Of a DNA stretch of 64,000 bases, positions 42,460-51,584 are shown piece by piece. This DNA comes from Streptomyces sp. NA02950 (GTDB taxonomy: Bacteria; Actinomycetota; Actinomycetes; Streptomycetales; Streptomycetaceae). A program made the translations under genes and the position numbers. The notes below the pieces were generated by a model. The model was not told the DNA's origin, made no database searches, and worked only from the letters and a program-made list of their open reading frames with translations. The DNA is taken from assembly GCF_013364155.1 (NCBI RefSeq), contig NZ_CP054916.1, positions 2,169,001-2,233,000 on the forward strand, written 5' to 3'. The number at the start of each line of letters is the position of its first letter. The first letter of the stretch is position 1.

Positions 42460-43410
42460 ATGTCGTCCACCGACCTCATCCGTATCGTCTCCCGTTCCTC
42501 CCCCATGGCCCTGGCCCAGGTCGAGCGGGTCCGCGCCGAGCTCTCGGCCCTCCACCCCGGCACCCGTACCGAGGTCGTGCCGGTCACCACCTCCGGGGAC
42601 CGGTGGATGGGCGATCTGTCGAAGCTGGGCGGGAAGGGCGCGTTCACCAAGGAGGTCGACGCGGCGCTGCTGGCGGGCGAGGCCGATCTGGCCGTGCACT
42701 GCATCAAGGACGTGCCTGCCGACCGGCCGCTGCCCGCGGGCACCGTCTTCGCCGCCTACCTCAAGCGGGACGACATCCGTGACGCCGTGATCCACCCCGA
42801 GGGGCTGACCCTCGACCAGATGCCCGAGGGCACCCGGATCGGCACCTCCTCGGTGCGGCGGGTCGCCCAACTCGCCGTCACCCACCCGCATGTCCAGTGC
42901 GTGCCGATGCGCGGCAACGCCAACCGCCGGCTGGAGAAGCTGGCCGCGGGCGACGCGGACGCGCTGCTGCTGGCCGTCTCCGGACTCGAGCGCATCGGCC
43001 GGATGGACCGGGTCAGCGAGATCCTTCCCGTCGACACCATGTGCCCGCCGATCGGCGCCGGAGTGCTCGGGCTCCAGTGCCGCGAGGACGACACCGCCAC
43101 GATCGAGGCCGTCGCCGGGCTCGGTGACACCGACGCGTGGAAGGAGGTCACCGCGGAGCGGATGCTGCTCCACGTCCTCCAGGGGCACTGCAACTCCCCC
43201 ATCGCGGGCTTCGCCAAGGCCGAACGCGACGGGCGGCTCTCGCTGCGCGCCCGGGTGTTCAGCCCGGACGGCAAGACGGTACTGGACGCCCACGAATGGG
43301 CGGGCCCGCTCGACCCGGCCACCCTGGGCACCTCGGTGGCGGTGGCGCTGCTGCGGCAGGGCGCCCGCGAGGTCATCGACACCATTCCGCAGTCAACGAC
43401 CTGGGACTAA
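42460..43410 (+). CDS. hemC: Hydroxymethylbilane synthase (divergent hemC paralogue)
   Basis: A 316-aa porphobilinogen deaminase homologue starting at [12 protein letters not shown]. Recognisable parts: [21 protein letters not shown] (catalytic Asp region), [19 protein letters not shown] (usually RGN.DTRL), [14 protein letters not shown] and the cofactor cysteine in [11 protein letters not shown], where most enzymes have a GGC motif. It should polymerise porphobilinogen, but these changes suggest a second, specialised copy. No other heme gene is nearby. The last codons and the TAA lie in a hairpin (43400-43419) that belongs to the tnpB element, so the C-terminus may be altered. Confidence 0.85.
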   Translation: MSSTDLIRIVSRSSPMALAQVERVRAELSALHPGTRTEVVPVTTSGDRWMGDLSKLGGKGAFTKEVDAALLAGEADLAVHCIKDVPADRPLPAGTVFAAYLKRDDIRDAVIHPEGLTLDQMPEGTRIGTSSVRRVAQLAVTHPHVQCVPMRGNANRRLEKLAAGDADALLLAVSGLERIGRMDRVSEILPVDTMCPPIGAGVLGLQCREDDTATIEAVAGLGDTDAWKEVTAERMLLHVLQGHCNSPIAGFAKAERDGRLSLRARVFSPDGKTVLDAHEWAGPLDPATLGTSVAVALLRQGAREVIDTIPQSTTWD

Positions 43411-44713
43411 AGTCCCGGGCTTGCACTACGGGCGCCACTGGCTGTGGTGCTGCGTTTGCGTCCTGTCCCACACTCCGGTTCGGGACGTGGGGCTGGGGCG
43501 GTTGACTGCGCCCCGCGTCGCCACAACTCCCACGCTCTCGCGCGGATGTTGCGGGAGCTGTTCCGGTCTGCGTGACCAACGAATCCGCAGTTCCGGCACG
43601 CGAACCAGGCTTGGGAGACCCGGTTCGCTCTGTCGATGTGCCCACACTCGGCGCAGGTGCGGGAGGTGTACGCCGGATCGACGTGCACCACCGGCACCCC
43701 TGCCCTGCGGGCCTTGTAGGCGATGAACTGCCCCAGCTGGGCGAAGGACCAGCTGGAGTGGGTGGCCCGTTGGGGCTTGCGAAGCCGTACCCGCTCGCGG
43801 ATGCCCGTCAAATCTTCCAGGGCGATCCCGCGACCGGTGCGTTCTGCCTCGGCCACCAAGTGTTTCGCGATCTTGTGGTTGATGTCCTTGGCCCGCCGGG
43901 CCTCCTTGCGGCGCCGCTTCTTCATGCGGCGTTTGGCGGAGGGGGTGTTCTTCTTCCGCAGCTTGGTGCGCAGCGTGCGTTCCCGGGCGCGGATGCGGGT
44001 CAGTTCACGCCCGGCCATGATCTCGCCGTCGGAGGTGGTGGCGATGTTGACGATGCCCAGGTCGACGCCGAGGAAGTCCACCGGGTCCGTGTTCGGCGCG
44101 GCTTCGGGCACGTCGCAGGTGGCGTTGAGGAACCATATGCCGTCCCGGTAGACGAGATCAGACTCGCCCTTCCGGTGGAGCGCCAGGGTGGCCAGTTGCT
44201 CCGGCGCGGCGGTGATCGCCACGTCCTTCATCCGCCCGGCAGTGGTCCAGATCGAGATGCGTCGCTGGTCGATCTGCCAGGACAACATCCTGTCGTCGTA
44301 AGGCTGTGCGCCCTGCGGGCGGAAGACGACCGGCTTCTGCGCCGCCCTGCGGTACCGCTTCGAACCCGGCCTGCCCAGGTTCCCGGCCTTCAGGGCGGAC
44401 TTCAGCGTGGCGTACGCGTCGCAGGTCTTCTTGATGACGTGCTGGGCGGCCTGCGCCCCCAGCCCCCAGCGGGCCTTGATCTGACGGTAGGTGTGCTCGC
44501 GCAGCGCGAAGTTGCTCTTCACATTCTTCTTGAACGCCACGCCGCTGACCCAGGTCGCCGCTTCGTTGCAGGCGCGCAGGGTCGCCTCCAGCGCCGCCGC
44601 CTGCACGGGCGTCGGCAACAGCTTAACCTGCACCACCAGCTTCACGATCAGCAAATCTACGCAGGCATACGACTGTCCACCGCATGTTCCCCACACATCA
44701 CTCGACCGAGTGA
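43400..44713 (-). mobile_element. Solo tnpB element 2, approximate limits
   Basis: The right end is marked by a 9-bp hairpin (43400-43408 / 43411-43419, one G-U pair) that overlaps both the hemC stop and the tnpB stop. A palindrome TCACTCG-AC-CGAGTGA at 44698-44713 is a candidate left-end hairpin. No tnpA is present. The limits are estimates; comparison with an empty site would be needed for exact ends. Confidence 0.6.
43407..44645 (-). CDS. tnpB: TnpB-family RNA-guided endonuclease (second copy, different lineage)
   Basis: A 412-aa TnpB from the GTG of [11 protein letters not shown]; a TTG nine bases upstream is possible. Catalytic residues are kept: D in [14 protein letters not shown] in [13 protein letters not shown], a zinc ribbon CAECGH ... 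CRNCGF, and the last aspartate in [11 protein letters not shown]. The [13 protein letters not shown] stretch is a nucleic-acid-binding helix. It is clearly distinct from the first tnpB (different N-terminus and motif contexts), so two elements arrived separately. The frame is intact. Confidence 0.92.
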   Translation of the reverse strand: MKLVVQVKLLPTPVQAAALEATLRACNEAATWVSGVAFKKNVKSNFALREHTYRQIKARWGLGAQAAQHVIKKTCDAYATLKSALKAGNLGRPGSKRYRRAAQKPVVFRPQGAQPYDDRMLSWQIDQRRISIWTTAGRMKDVAITAAPEQLATLALHRKGESDLVYRDGIWFLNATCDVPEAAPNTDPVDFLGVDLGIVNIATTSDGEIMAGRELTRIRARERTLRTKLRKKNTPSAKRRMKKRRRKEARRAKDINHKIAKHLVAEAERTGRGIALEDLTGIRERVRLRKPQRATHSSWSFAQLGQFIAYKARRAGVPVVHVDPAYTSRTCAECGHIDRANRVSQAWFACRNCGFVGHADRNSSRNIRARAWELWRRGAQSTAPAPRPEPECGTGRKRSTTASGARSASPGL

Positions 44714-44834
44714 GCCCGCCACCACGTGAACACGGCACCGGCTCCACCGGACGCGACACTCGGCCGCTTCGCGGCCAAGTACAGACAAGCGATACCGCAG
44801 CGCTCCGCACCGCGACCACGAGGATGCGATTCCT

Positions 44835-44853
44835 CCCAGGGCTGAGCCCGGGG
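44835..44853. other. Stem-loop between tnpB element 2 and the FAD oxidoreductase gene
   Basis: An 8-bp stem with one mismatch (CCCAGGGC / GCCCGGGG, loop TGA) in the 250-bp gap between tnpB and the oxidoreductase gene. It may terminate the oxidoreductase transcript (43 bp past its stop) or be a leftover transposon end. Confidence 0.4.
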
Positions 44854-44895
44854 GTCCCTCGCAAGAATCTGCTGCAGGACCGGAGGGACCGGGCA

Positions 44896-46314
44896 TCACC
44901 GCCGCTGTCGCAGCCTCCGCCACACCGCACGCGCCGCATGGTGCCCGGACATCCCGTGGACGCCGGGCCCGGGCGGGGTGGCCGAGGAGCACAGGAAGAC
45001 GGCGGGATGCGGGGTGGCGTACGGGACACGGGCCAGCCGGGGCCGGATCACCGCCTGTACGCCCTCGAAGGCACCGCAGGCGATGTCGCCGTCCACATAG
45101 TTGGCGTTGCGCGCGGCCAGCTCGGGCGGTCCGGCCACCGCACGGGCCAGCACAAGATCGCGGAAGCCGGGTGCGAAGCGCTCGATCTGCCGCTCGATGA
45201 CGTCCGTGGCATCGCCCTTCCAGCCGCTGGGCACATGGCCGTAGACCCAGAAGGTGTGCTTGCCCTCGGGGGCGCGGGAGGGGTCGAGCAGGGAGGGCTG
45301 GGCGCCGATCAGGAACGGTACGGTCGGCTCGCGGCCCTCGGTGGCGGCCCGCAGCGCCGCGCCGATCTCGCCCGCGGTGGGGCCGATGTGGACGGTCCCG
45401 GCGCGGCGGGCGGCGGGCGCGGTCCACGGCATCGGGCCGTCCAGCGCGTAGTCGATCTTGAAGACGGCGGCCCCGTAGCGGTAGCGGCCGAAGGCGTTGC
45501 CGAGTCCGGCGATCCGGGCCAGCGCGGTCGGTGAGGTGTCGAAGACATACGCGCGGGCGGGCGGCAGTTCGTCGAGCCGCTTGACCGGGGTGTCGACGTG
45601 GATCGCGCCGCCCTGCTCCCGCAGGTACGAGCCGAGCGCGTCCGCGATGGACTGGGAGCCGCCGCGCGGCACCGGCCAGCCGACCTCGTGGGCGGCGACC
45701 GCGAAGGTGAGGGCGGCGCCCGCGGTGGCCGGCGCGCCGGTCGGCGCGATGGCATGTCCGGCGAGCCCGCTGAGCAGGGCCTTCGCCTTCGCGTCGCGGA
45801 AGCGGCGGGCGAGGAGGGTGGCGGGCTGGAGGGCGTGCAGCCCGAAGCGGACCCAGGTGGCCGGGTCGCGCGGCACCCCGTCCCACTGGGTGCGCAGCAC
45901 GTCGGGGGCGAAGGTGTGCCATTTGCCGAGGTACGGTGCGACCAGCCGCCGGTAGGTCCCGGCGTCGCGCGGCCCGAGCGACATGGCCGTCTCACCGACC
46001 GAGCGGGCCAGCACCGCCGCTGAGCCGTCCGGGAAGGGGTGGGCGAGCGGCAGCTCGGGGTGCAGCCACTCCAGGCCGTGCCGGGCGAGCGGCATCCGGT
46101 TGAAGGCCGGGGAGCCGACCCCGAGGGGGTGCACGGCGGAGCAGGGGTCGTGCCGGAAGCCGGGGAGGGTGAGCTCCTCGGTGCGGGAGCCGCCGCCGAT
46201 CGCGCCGGCCGCCTCGAAGACCTCCACCGCACAGCCGCGGCGGGCGAGTTCGACGGCCGCGGTCAGCCCGTTCGGTCCGGCACCCACCACAACCGCGTCG
46301 AGCATCGACGGCAC
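44896..46314 (-). CDS. NAD(P)/FAD-dependent oxidoreductase (phytoene desaturase-like)
   Basis: A 472-aa flavoprotein from a GTG with GGAGG five bases upstream; the ATG three codons later is an alternative. The FAD-binding motif is [20 protein letters not shown], then [13 protein letters not shown], and the C-terminal [16 protein letters not shown] segment closes the FAD site. The family includes carotenoid desaturase-like and amine-oxidase-like proteins; no carotenoid genes are nearby, so the substrate is unknown. The C-terminus looks intact, so the tnpB insertion did not damage it. The next gene upstream is the inositol-phosphatase-like gene, 38 bp away. Confidence 0.88.
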   Translation of the reverse strand: MPSMLDAVVVGAGPNGLTAAVELARRGCAVEVFEAAGAIGGGSRTEELTLPGFRHDPCSAVHPLGVGSPAFNRMPLARHGLEWLHPELPLAHPFPDGSAAVLARSVGETAMSLGPRDAGTYRRLVAPYLGKWHTFAPDVLRTQWDGVPRDPATWVRFGLHALQPATLLARRFRDAKAKALLSGLAGHAIAPTGAPATAGAALTFAVAAHEVGWPVPRGGSQSIADALGSYLREQGGAIHVDTPVKRLDELPPARAYVFDTSPTALARIAGLGNAFGRYRYGAAVFKIDYALDGPMPWTAPAARRAGTVHIGPTAGEIGAALRAATEGREPTVPFLIGAQPSLLDPSRAPEGKHTFWVYGHVPSGWKGDATDVIERQIERFAPGFRDLVLARAVAGPPELAARNANYVDGDIACGAFEGVQAVIRPRLARVPYATPHPAVFLCSSATPPGPGVHGMSGHHAARAVWRRLRQRR

Positions 46315-46352
46315 GTCGGCCTCCTCCTCGCCTGTGAGGGTCAGTGGAACGA

Positions 46353-47180
46353 TCAGCCGGCGGCGGCCAGCAGACTCAGGATATGCCGTACGGTCGCCTC
46401 GTCCCGGGCCGCTGTGAAAGGAAGCGCGTTTCCACCGGCGATCCGGAAGGGCTCGCCGGTGAGCGTGGCGCTGGTGCCGCCCGCCTCGGCGACCAGCAGC
46501 AGCCCCGCGGCGTGGTCCCAGGCGTTCTCCCAGGTGAAGGCGAGGGCGTCGAGCAGACCGCGGGCCACCTTCAGATACTCCAGACCGGCCGAACCGCACG
46601 GGCGCGGCTCGATGCCCGGGGTGGCCAGACCGGCCAGGGCGCGCTTCTCCGCGTCCGTGGTGAAGTCGAAGTGGGAGATGGCCACTTCGAGGACCTTGCC
46701 GGGCTCCGGGGAGCCGGAGCGGATCGGCTCGCCGTTGAGCCGGGCGCCCTGGCCGCGCCGGGCCACGGCCATCTCGTCCAGCGCCGGGGCGAAGGTCCAG
46801 GAGGCGAGCAGTTCGCCGTGGTGGGCCAGGGCGACGAGGGTCGAGAAGCCCGGGTCGCCGTGGACGAACTGCCGGGTGCCGTCGACCGGGTCGACGATCC
46901 ACACCGGGGCGTCTCCGCCGAGCGCGCCGAGGACCGAGGGGTCGGCGTGCACCCCCTCCTCACCCACGACGGCCGAGCCGGGCAGCAGGGCGGTCAGCGA
47001 ACCGGCCAGATGCTGCTCGGCCAGCCGGTCCGCGGTGGTGACGAGGTCGTGCGGGCCGTTCTTCTCGATGATCTCGTGCTCGGCGAGCTGCCGGAAGCGC
47101 GGCATGATCTCGGCGGCGGCCGCCTTGCGGACCGCCTCCTCGACGTCGGAGAGATCACCGGAGAGAAATTGATCGATCAT
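46353..47180 (-). CDS. Inositol monophosphatase family protein
   Basis: A 275-aa protein from the ATG of MIDQFLSGD. Metal-binding motifs of the family are present: VGEEG (glutamate), the [12 protein letters not shown] block (DPxDGT), and the C-terminal [19 protein letters not shown] with the third-site aspartate. It dephosphorylates inositol phosphates or related sugar phosphates such as histidinol phosphate; which one cannot be told. It lies 38 bp upstream of the oxidoreductase gene on the same strand and may share its transcript. Confidence 0.9.
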   Translation of the reverse strand: MIDQFLSGDLSDVEEAVRKAAAAEIMPRFRQLAEHEIIEKNGPHDLVTTADRLAEQHLAGSLTALLPGSAVVGEEGVHADPSVLGALGGDAPVWIVDPVDGTRQFVHGDPGFSTLVALAHHGELLASWTFAPALDEMAVARRGQGARLNGEPIRSGSPEPGKVLEVAISHFDFTTDAEKRALAGLATPGIEPRPCGSAGLEYLKVARGLLDALAFTWENAWDHAAGLLLVAEAGGTSATLTGEPFRIAGGNALPFTAARDEATVRHILSLLAAAG

Positions 47181-47270
47181 GCGTTCATCGAACCATGCCG
47201 CTCCGACAGCCGGTGACGCGGTGGCGGCGGGACGGTGTCGCCGAGGTGAACCCCCTCGCCGCCCCGGGTC

Positions 47271-47285
47271 GGCCCGCGGCGGGCC
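47271..47285 (-). terminator. Hairpin in the NCS1-inositol phosphatase gap
   Basis: A 6-bp stem GGCCCG / CGGGCC with a 3-base loop in the 282-bp gap after the NCS1 transporter stop (minus strand). The rest of the gap shows no gene or clear promoter. Confidence 0.45.
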
Positions 47286-47462
47286 GTTGCCGCCCGGTCG
47301 AGCCCACCGGCCTCGGGGACCCTCGGCGTGGGCCGCCGATCCCGGCGGTGGGGACCGAGCCGACCACGGCGGCCCCGAGCGCGGTGGGCACCCGGCGGCC
47401 GGTCGGGACGAACCGCGCCGACCGTCCCGGCCCGCGCAGCGCATACCAGGGACCGCGCCGCG

Positions 47463-48998
47463 TCAGCCGGTGCGGTGCCCGGCGGCTCCGCGCAGCATCA
47501 GCGCGGTGTAGAGCACCAGGGACGCTCCGAGCCCGACCGCCCAGCCGTAGTCGGCCAGCGGCTGGAGGAACGGGATCAGTCCGTCCTTCGGGAACGGGCC
47601 CTTCCCGGGCTGGGAGTACGAGCCGCCCACCGCGAGCAGCCCGCCGGCCGCGAAGGCGACCACGGCCCGCCAGTTCCAGCCGGACGCGTACCAGTAGCGG
47701 CCGCCGGGCCGGTAGAGATCGGCGAGGTCCAGCACCGTACGGCGGATGATCCAGTAGTCGGCGATCAGCACCCCGGCGACCGTGCCGAGCAGTCCGCCGA
47801 CCACCCCGAGCCAGGTGAAGATGTACAGCTCGGGGGTGGAGGTGAGCTTCCACGGGAAGATCACCACACCGACGATGCCGGTGATCAGCGCCCCGGTGCG
47901 GAAGGTGATGAACCTCGGCGCCAGATTGGCCAGGTCGTAGGCGGGTGAGACGACATTGGCCGCGATGTTCACCGAGATGGTGGCGATCAGCACCGTCACC
48001 AGCGCGAAGAGCAGACCGAAGACATGGTCCGCCTTGCCCGCGAGCGCCACCGGATCCCAGATGGCCTCGCCGTAGACGGCCTCCGAGCCGGAGGTGACGA
48101 AGACCGACAGCAGGGCGAAGGCCGTCATGGTGGTGGGCAGACCCAGCGACTGGCCCCACACCTGGGCGCGCTGGCCCGCGCCGAAGCGGGTGAAGTCGGG
48201 GATGTTGAGGGAGAGGGTGGCCCAGAAACCGATCATGCCCATGAGGGCGGGGAAGAAGACGGGCCAGAAGTCGCTGCCCCAGCCCAGCTTGGAGGGCTGG
48301 TCGAGCAGCGAGCCGAAGCCGCCCGCCTTGACGGCTATCCAGACCAGCAGCACCACGGCCCCGACGATGACGAAGGGCGCGGCCCAGTTCTCGAACCGTC
48401 TCAGGGTCTCCATACCCCGGTAGATGATGGCCAGCTCCAGGGCCCAGAAGATGATGAAGCACAGCCACAGGGTCCAGGGATAGCCCCCGACCTCACCGGC
48501 CTTGGCCCAGCCGCCGCCGAAGACCTTGCCCAGCAGGACGTAGATGCCCTGTCCGCCGATCCAGGTCTGGATGCCGAACCAGGCGCACGCGACGGCCGCC
48601 CGGATCAGCGCGGGGAGGTTGGCGCCGCGCAGCCCGAACGAGGCGCGCGCCAGCACCGGGAAGGGGATGCCGTACTTGGGTCCGGCATGGCCGGTGAGCA
48701 GCATCGGCAGCAGCACGATCACATTGGCCAGGGCGATGGTGAAGACGGCCTGCTTCCAGTCCATGCCGAGGGCGACCAGACCGGAGGCGAGGGTCCAGGA
48801 GGGGATGTTGTGGGCCATGCCGACCCACAGGGCGGTGAAGTTGTAGGTGGTCCAGCGGCGCTCGGCCACCGGCACCGGCCGCAGGTCCTCGTTGCTGAAG
48901 CGGCTGTCGGCCAGGGCGGTGCCGGGTGGCAGTTCGACACGGCCGTCGGGGTGGGTGATCCGGGCGGGCTCGGCGGGGGGAGGTGCGGTAGCGGTCAT
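47463..48998 (-). CDS. NCS1 family nucleobase/hydantoin:cation symporter
   Basis: A 511-aa membrane protein with about 12 hydrophobic segments. NCS1 features: NEDLRPVPVAERRWTTYNFTALWVGMAHNIPSW at the N-terminus in parts, GHAGPKYGIPFPVLARASFG, WFGIQTWIGGQ, and NIPDFTRFG. It should import a nucleobase, hydantoin or allantoin with Na+ or H+. Lying downstream of hydA and its partner genes, uracil, dihydropyrimidines or hydantoins are the likely cargo. A strong terminator and 162 bp separate it from the LLM gene, so it may have its own promoter. Confidence 0.92.
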   Translation of the reverse strand: MTATAPPPAEPARITHPDGRVELPPGTALADSRFSNEDLRPVPVAERRWTTYNFTALWVGMAHNIPSWTLASGLVALGMDWKQAVFTIALANVIVLLPMLLTGHAGPKYGIPFPVLARASFGLRGANLPALIRAAVACAWFGIQTWIGGQGIYVLLGKVFGGGWAKAGEVGGYPWTLWLCFIIFWALELAIIYRGMETLRRFENWAAPFVIVGAVVLLVWIAVKAGGFGSLLDQPSKLGWGSDFWPVFFPALMGMIGFWATLSLNIPDFTRFGAGQRAQVWGQSLGLPTTMTAFALLSVFVTSGSEAVYGEAIWDPVALAGKADHVFGLLFALVTVLIATISVNIAANVVSPAYDLANLAPRFITFRTGALITGIVGVVIFPWKLTSTPELYIFTWLGVVGGLLGTVAGVLIADYWIIRRTVLDLADLYRPGGRYWYASGWNWRAVVAFAAGGLLAVGGSYSQPGKGPFPKDGLIPFLQPLADYGWAVGLGASLVLYTALMLRGAAGHRTG

Positions 48999-49123
48999 GG
49001 CGACCCTCTTCGTTCGAAACAGCGGGAGCGGGAAGGGGACGTGGGGGATCGAACGAGTCCGTGCGGGGCCCGAGGGCCGTGCGGGGCCCGGAGGCCGGTC
49101 GGCCGGAGAAGGGTGGGAGAGAA

Positions 49124-49155
49124 CCGCGGGCCGGTCCGGGTGGACCGGCCCGCGG
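49124..49155 (-). terminator. Strong hairpin terminator after the LLM oxidoreductase gene
   Basis: A perfect 13-bp stem (CCGCGGGCCGGTC and its complement) with a 6-base loop, 5 bp past the LLM stop codon. It should end or attenuate the pyrimidine-catabolic operon before the transporter gene. Confidence 0.85.
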
Positions 49156-49160
49156 CGGAG

Positions 49161-50162
49161 CTATCCGGCGAGGGCGGGGATGATCCGCTCGCCGTAGGCG
49201 TCGATGGTCGGCTCCTTGGCGTCGTGCATCGCGTAAACGGCGAACTGGTCGACGCCCAGCGACCGCAGCCGCTCCAGCTTCTCGATATGTGCCTCCGCCG
49301 GGCCCAGCAGACAGAAGCGGTCGACGATCTCGTCGGGGACGAAGGCGGTGTCGGGGTTTCCGGCGCGGCCGTGGTGGCTGTAGTCGTAGCCCTGCCGCTC
49401 CTTGATGTACGCGGTGAGGGACTCGGGGACGGCACCGGAGTGGTCGCCGTAGCGGGAGACCAGATCGGCGACGTGGTTGCCGACCATCCCGCCGAACCAG
49501 CGGCACTGCTCACGCGCGTGGTCGAGGTCGTCGCCGACGTACGCGGGCGCGGCGACGCAGGTGGTGACCGCGTCCGGGTCGCGCCCGGCTTCGGCGGCGG
49601 CGTCCCGCACCGCCTTGACCATCCACTCCGTCAGGAACGGGTCGGCCAGCTGGAGGATGAAGCCGTCGGCCTTCTGTCCGGTCAGCGCCAGTGCCTTGGG
49701 GCCGTAGGCGGCCATCCACACCGGCAGCCGGCCGTCCTTGACCCAGGGGATGCGGACCGGGCTGCCGTCCACGGTCGCCTCGCGGCCCTCGGCCAGATCG
49801 CGGATGGTCTCGATGGCCTCGCCCAGCCGGGCGAGGGTGTTGGGTCTGCGGCCCGCCACCCGCATCGCGGAGTCGCCGCGGCCGATTCCGCAGACCGTGC
49901 GGTTGCCGTACATGTCGTTGAGGGTGGCGAAGGTGGAGGCGGTCACCTCCCAGGTGCGGGTGCCGGGGTTGGTGACCATCGGTCCGACGATCAGCCGCTC
50001 GGTGTGTTCCAGGATGCGGCTGTAGATGACGAAGGGCTCCTGCCACAGCACGGCGGAGTCGAAGGTCCAGCCGTAGCGGAAGCCGTTGTTCTCGGCGCGG
50101 CGCATCAGGTCGACCACCCCTGACGCGGGCGGATCCGTCTGAAGGACGAGTCCGAAGTCCAT
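49161..50162 (-). CDS. TIGR03842-type LLM class F420-dependent oxidoreductase
   Basis: A 333-aa luciferase-like (TIM barrel) protein. The start MDFGLVLQTDPP and the segments YGWTFDSAVLWQEPFV, GPMVTNPGTR and GIGRGDSAMRV are characteristic. The family uses F420 or FMN; its reaction in the hydantoin/pyrimidine operon is not established. A constant association with hydA-type genes suggests a role in ring or beta-amino-acid breakdown. It follows hydA after 21 bp. Confidence 0.88.
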   Translation of the reverse strand: MDFGLVLQTDPPASGVVDLMRRAENNGFRYGWTFDSAVLWQEPFVIYSRILEHTERLIVGPMVTNPGTRTWEVTASTFATLNDMYGNRTVCGIGRGDSAMRVAGRRPNTLARLGEAIETIRDLAEGREATVDGSPVRIPWVKDGRLPVWMAAYGPKALALTGQKADGFILQLADPFLTEWMVKAVRDAAAEAGRDPDAVTTCVAAPAYVGDDLDHAREQCRWFGGMVGNHVADLVSRYGDHSGAVPESLTAYIKERQGYDYSHHGRAGNPDTAFVPDEIVDRFCLLGPAEAHIEKLERLRSLGVDQFAVYAMHDAKEPTIDAYGERIIPALAG

Positions 50163-50183
50163 GCTCGCTCCCAGGTTCAGGGG

Positions 50184-51584
50184 TCAGGAGAGGTACTGGC
50201 AGGTGGCGCGCGGCAGGTACTGGCCGTGCCCGGCGCGGCCGGTGTACTCCCGCTGGTCGATGACGGTGGTACCGCGCGACAGCACGGTCCGCACCTGCCC
50301 GGTGATCTGCTTGCCCTCGTACGCCGAGTAGTCGACGTTCATGTGGTGGGTCTCGACGGAGAGGGTCTGTTCGGCGCGCGGATCGTAGATGACCACGTCG
50401 GCGTCGGCGCCGGGGGCGATGGTGCCCTTCTTGGGGTAGAGGCCGAACATCCGGGCCGGGGTGGCGCAGGCGATCTCGATCCAGCGGCGGCGGGAGATGT
50501 GGCCGTCCACCACGGCCTGGTGGAGCAGGTCCATCCGGTGCTCCACACCCGGCATTCCGTTGGGGATCTTCGAGAAGTCCCCGCGGCCCAGCTCCTTCTG
50601 ACCGCTGAAGCAGAACGGGCAGTGGTCGGTGGAGACGACCTGGAGGTCGTTGGTGCGCAGGCCCCGCCACAGCGCGGCCTGGTGCTCCCGCGGCCGCAGC
50701 GGGGTGGAGCACACGTACTTGGCGCCCTCGAAGTCCGGTTCGGCGAGGTTGTCGGTGGACAGGAAGAGGTACTGCGGACAGGTCTCGCCGAACACCGGCA
50801 GCCCCATGTCCCGGGCCCGGGTCAGCTCGGCCACGGCCTCCTCGGCGGAGACGTGCACCACGTACAGCGGGGCCCCGGCGACCCGGGCGAGCTGGATGGC
50901 GCGGTGGGTGGCCTCGGACTCCAGCAGCGCCTTGCGGACCTCGCCGTGGTAGCGGGGGTCGGTCCTGCCCTCGGCGAGGGCCTGTTCGACCAGGACGTCG
51001 ATGGCGATGCCGTTCTCGGCGTGCATCATGATCAGGCCGCCGTTGGCGGCGCCGCGCTGCATGGCGCGCAGGATCTGGCCGTCGTCGCTGTAGAAGACGC
51101 CCGGATAGGCCATGAACAGCTTGAAGCTGCTCACGCCCTCCTCCACCAGCAGATCCATCTCCTTCAGCGACCCCTGGTCGACATCGGAGAGGATCATGTG
51201 GAAGCCGTAGTCGATGGCGCAGTTGCCACCCGCCTTGAGGTGCCAGGCGTCCAGGCCCTCGCGCAGCGCGTGGCCCTTGGCCTGGATGGCGAAGTCGACG
51301 ATGGTGGTGGTGCCGCCCCAGGCCGCGGCCCGGGTGCCGGTCTCGAAGGTGTCGGCGGCGAAGGTGCCGCCGAACGGCATCTCCATATGGGTGTGCGGAT
51401 CGACCCCGCCCGGGATGACGTACGTCCCGGTGGCGTCGATGGTGCGGTCGGCGCTCCAGCCGCGGGCGCACTCGCTGTCGGAGGCGGCCAGGGCCACGAT
51501 CTTCTCGTCCTCGATCAGGACGTCGGCGTGGGTCTCCTCGGCGGCGGTGATGACGAGCCCGCCACGGATCACGGTACGAGGCAT
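50184..51584 (-). CDS. hydA: Dihydropyrimidinase (hydantoinase)
   Basis: A 466-aa cyclic amidohydrolase. Zinc ligands HTHMEMPF, the carboxylated lysine in SSFKLFMAYPG, the histidines in MMHAENG and YVVHVSAEEA, and the late aspartate in STDHCPFCF are all visible. It opens the ring of 5,6-dihydrouracil, dihydrothymine or hydantoins to the N-carbamoyl amino acid. The product is handled by the amidohydrolase encoded upstream, and beta-alanine by the aminotransferase. Its ATG shares one base with the aminotransferase stop (TGATG). Confidence 0.95.
   Translation of the reverse strand: MPRTVIRGGLVITAAEETHADVLIEDEKIVALAASDSECARGWSADRTIDATGTYVIPGGVDPHTHMEMPFGGTFAADTFETGTRAAAWGGTTTIVDFAIQAKGHALREGLDAWHLKAGGNCAIDYGFHMILSDVDQGSLKEMDLLVEEGVSSFKLFMAYPGVFYSDDGQILRAMQRGAANGGLIMMHAENGIAIDVLVEQALAEGRTDPRYHGEVRKALLESEATHRAIQLARVAGAPLYVVHVSAEEAVAELTRARDMGLPVFGETCPQYLFLSTDNLAEPDFEGAKYVCSTPLRPREHQAALWRGLRTNDLQVVSTDHCPFCFSGQKELGRGDFSKIPNGMPGVEHRMDLLHQAVVDGHISRRRWIEIACATPARMFGLYPKKGTIAPGADADVVIYDPRAEQTLSVETHHMNVDYSAYEGKQITGQVRTVLSRGTTVIDQREYTGRAGHGQYLPRATCQYLS

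Noticed and set aside
49001..49160. Small gene between the NCS1 transporter and the LLM oxidoreductase
   Set aside because: The 162-bp gap is mostly taken by a 13-bp terminator hairpin and short GGCCC repeats; no start with a Shine-Dalgarno was found.
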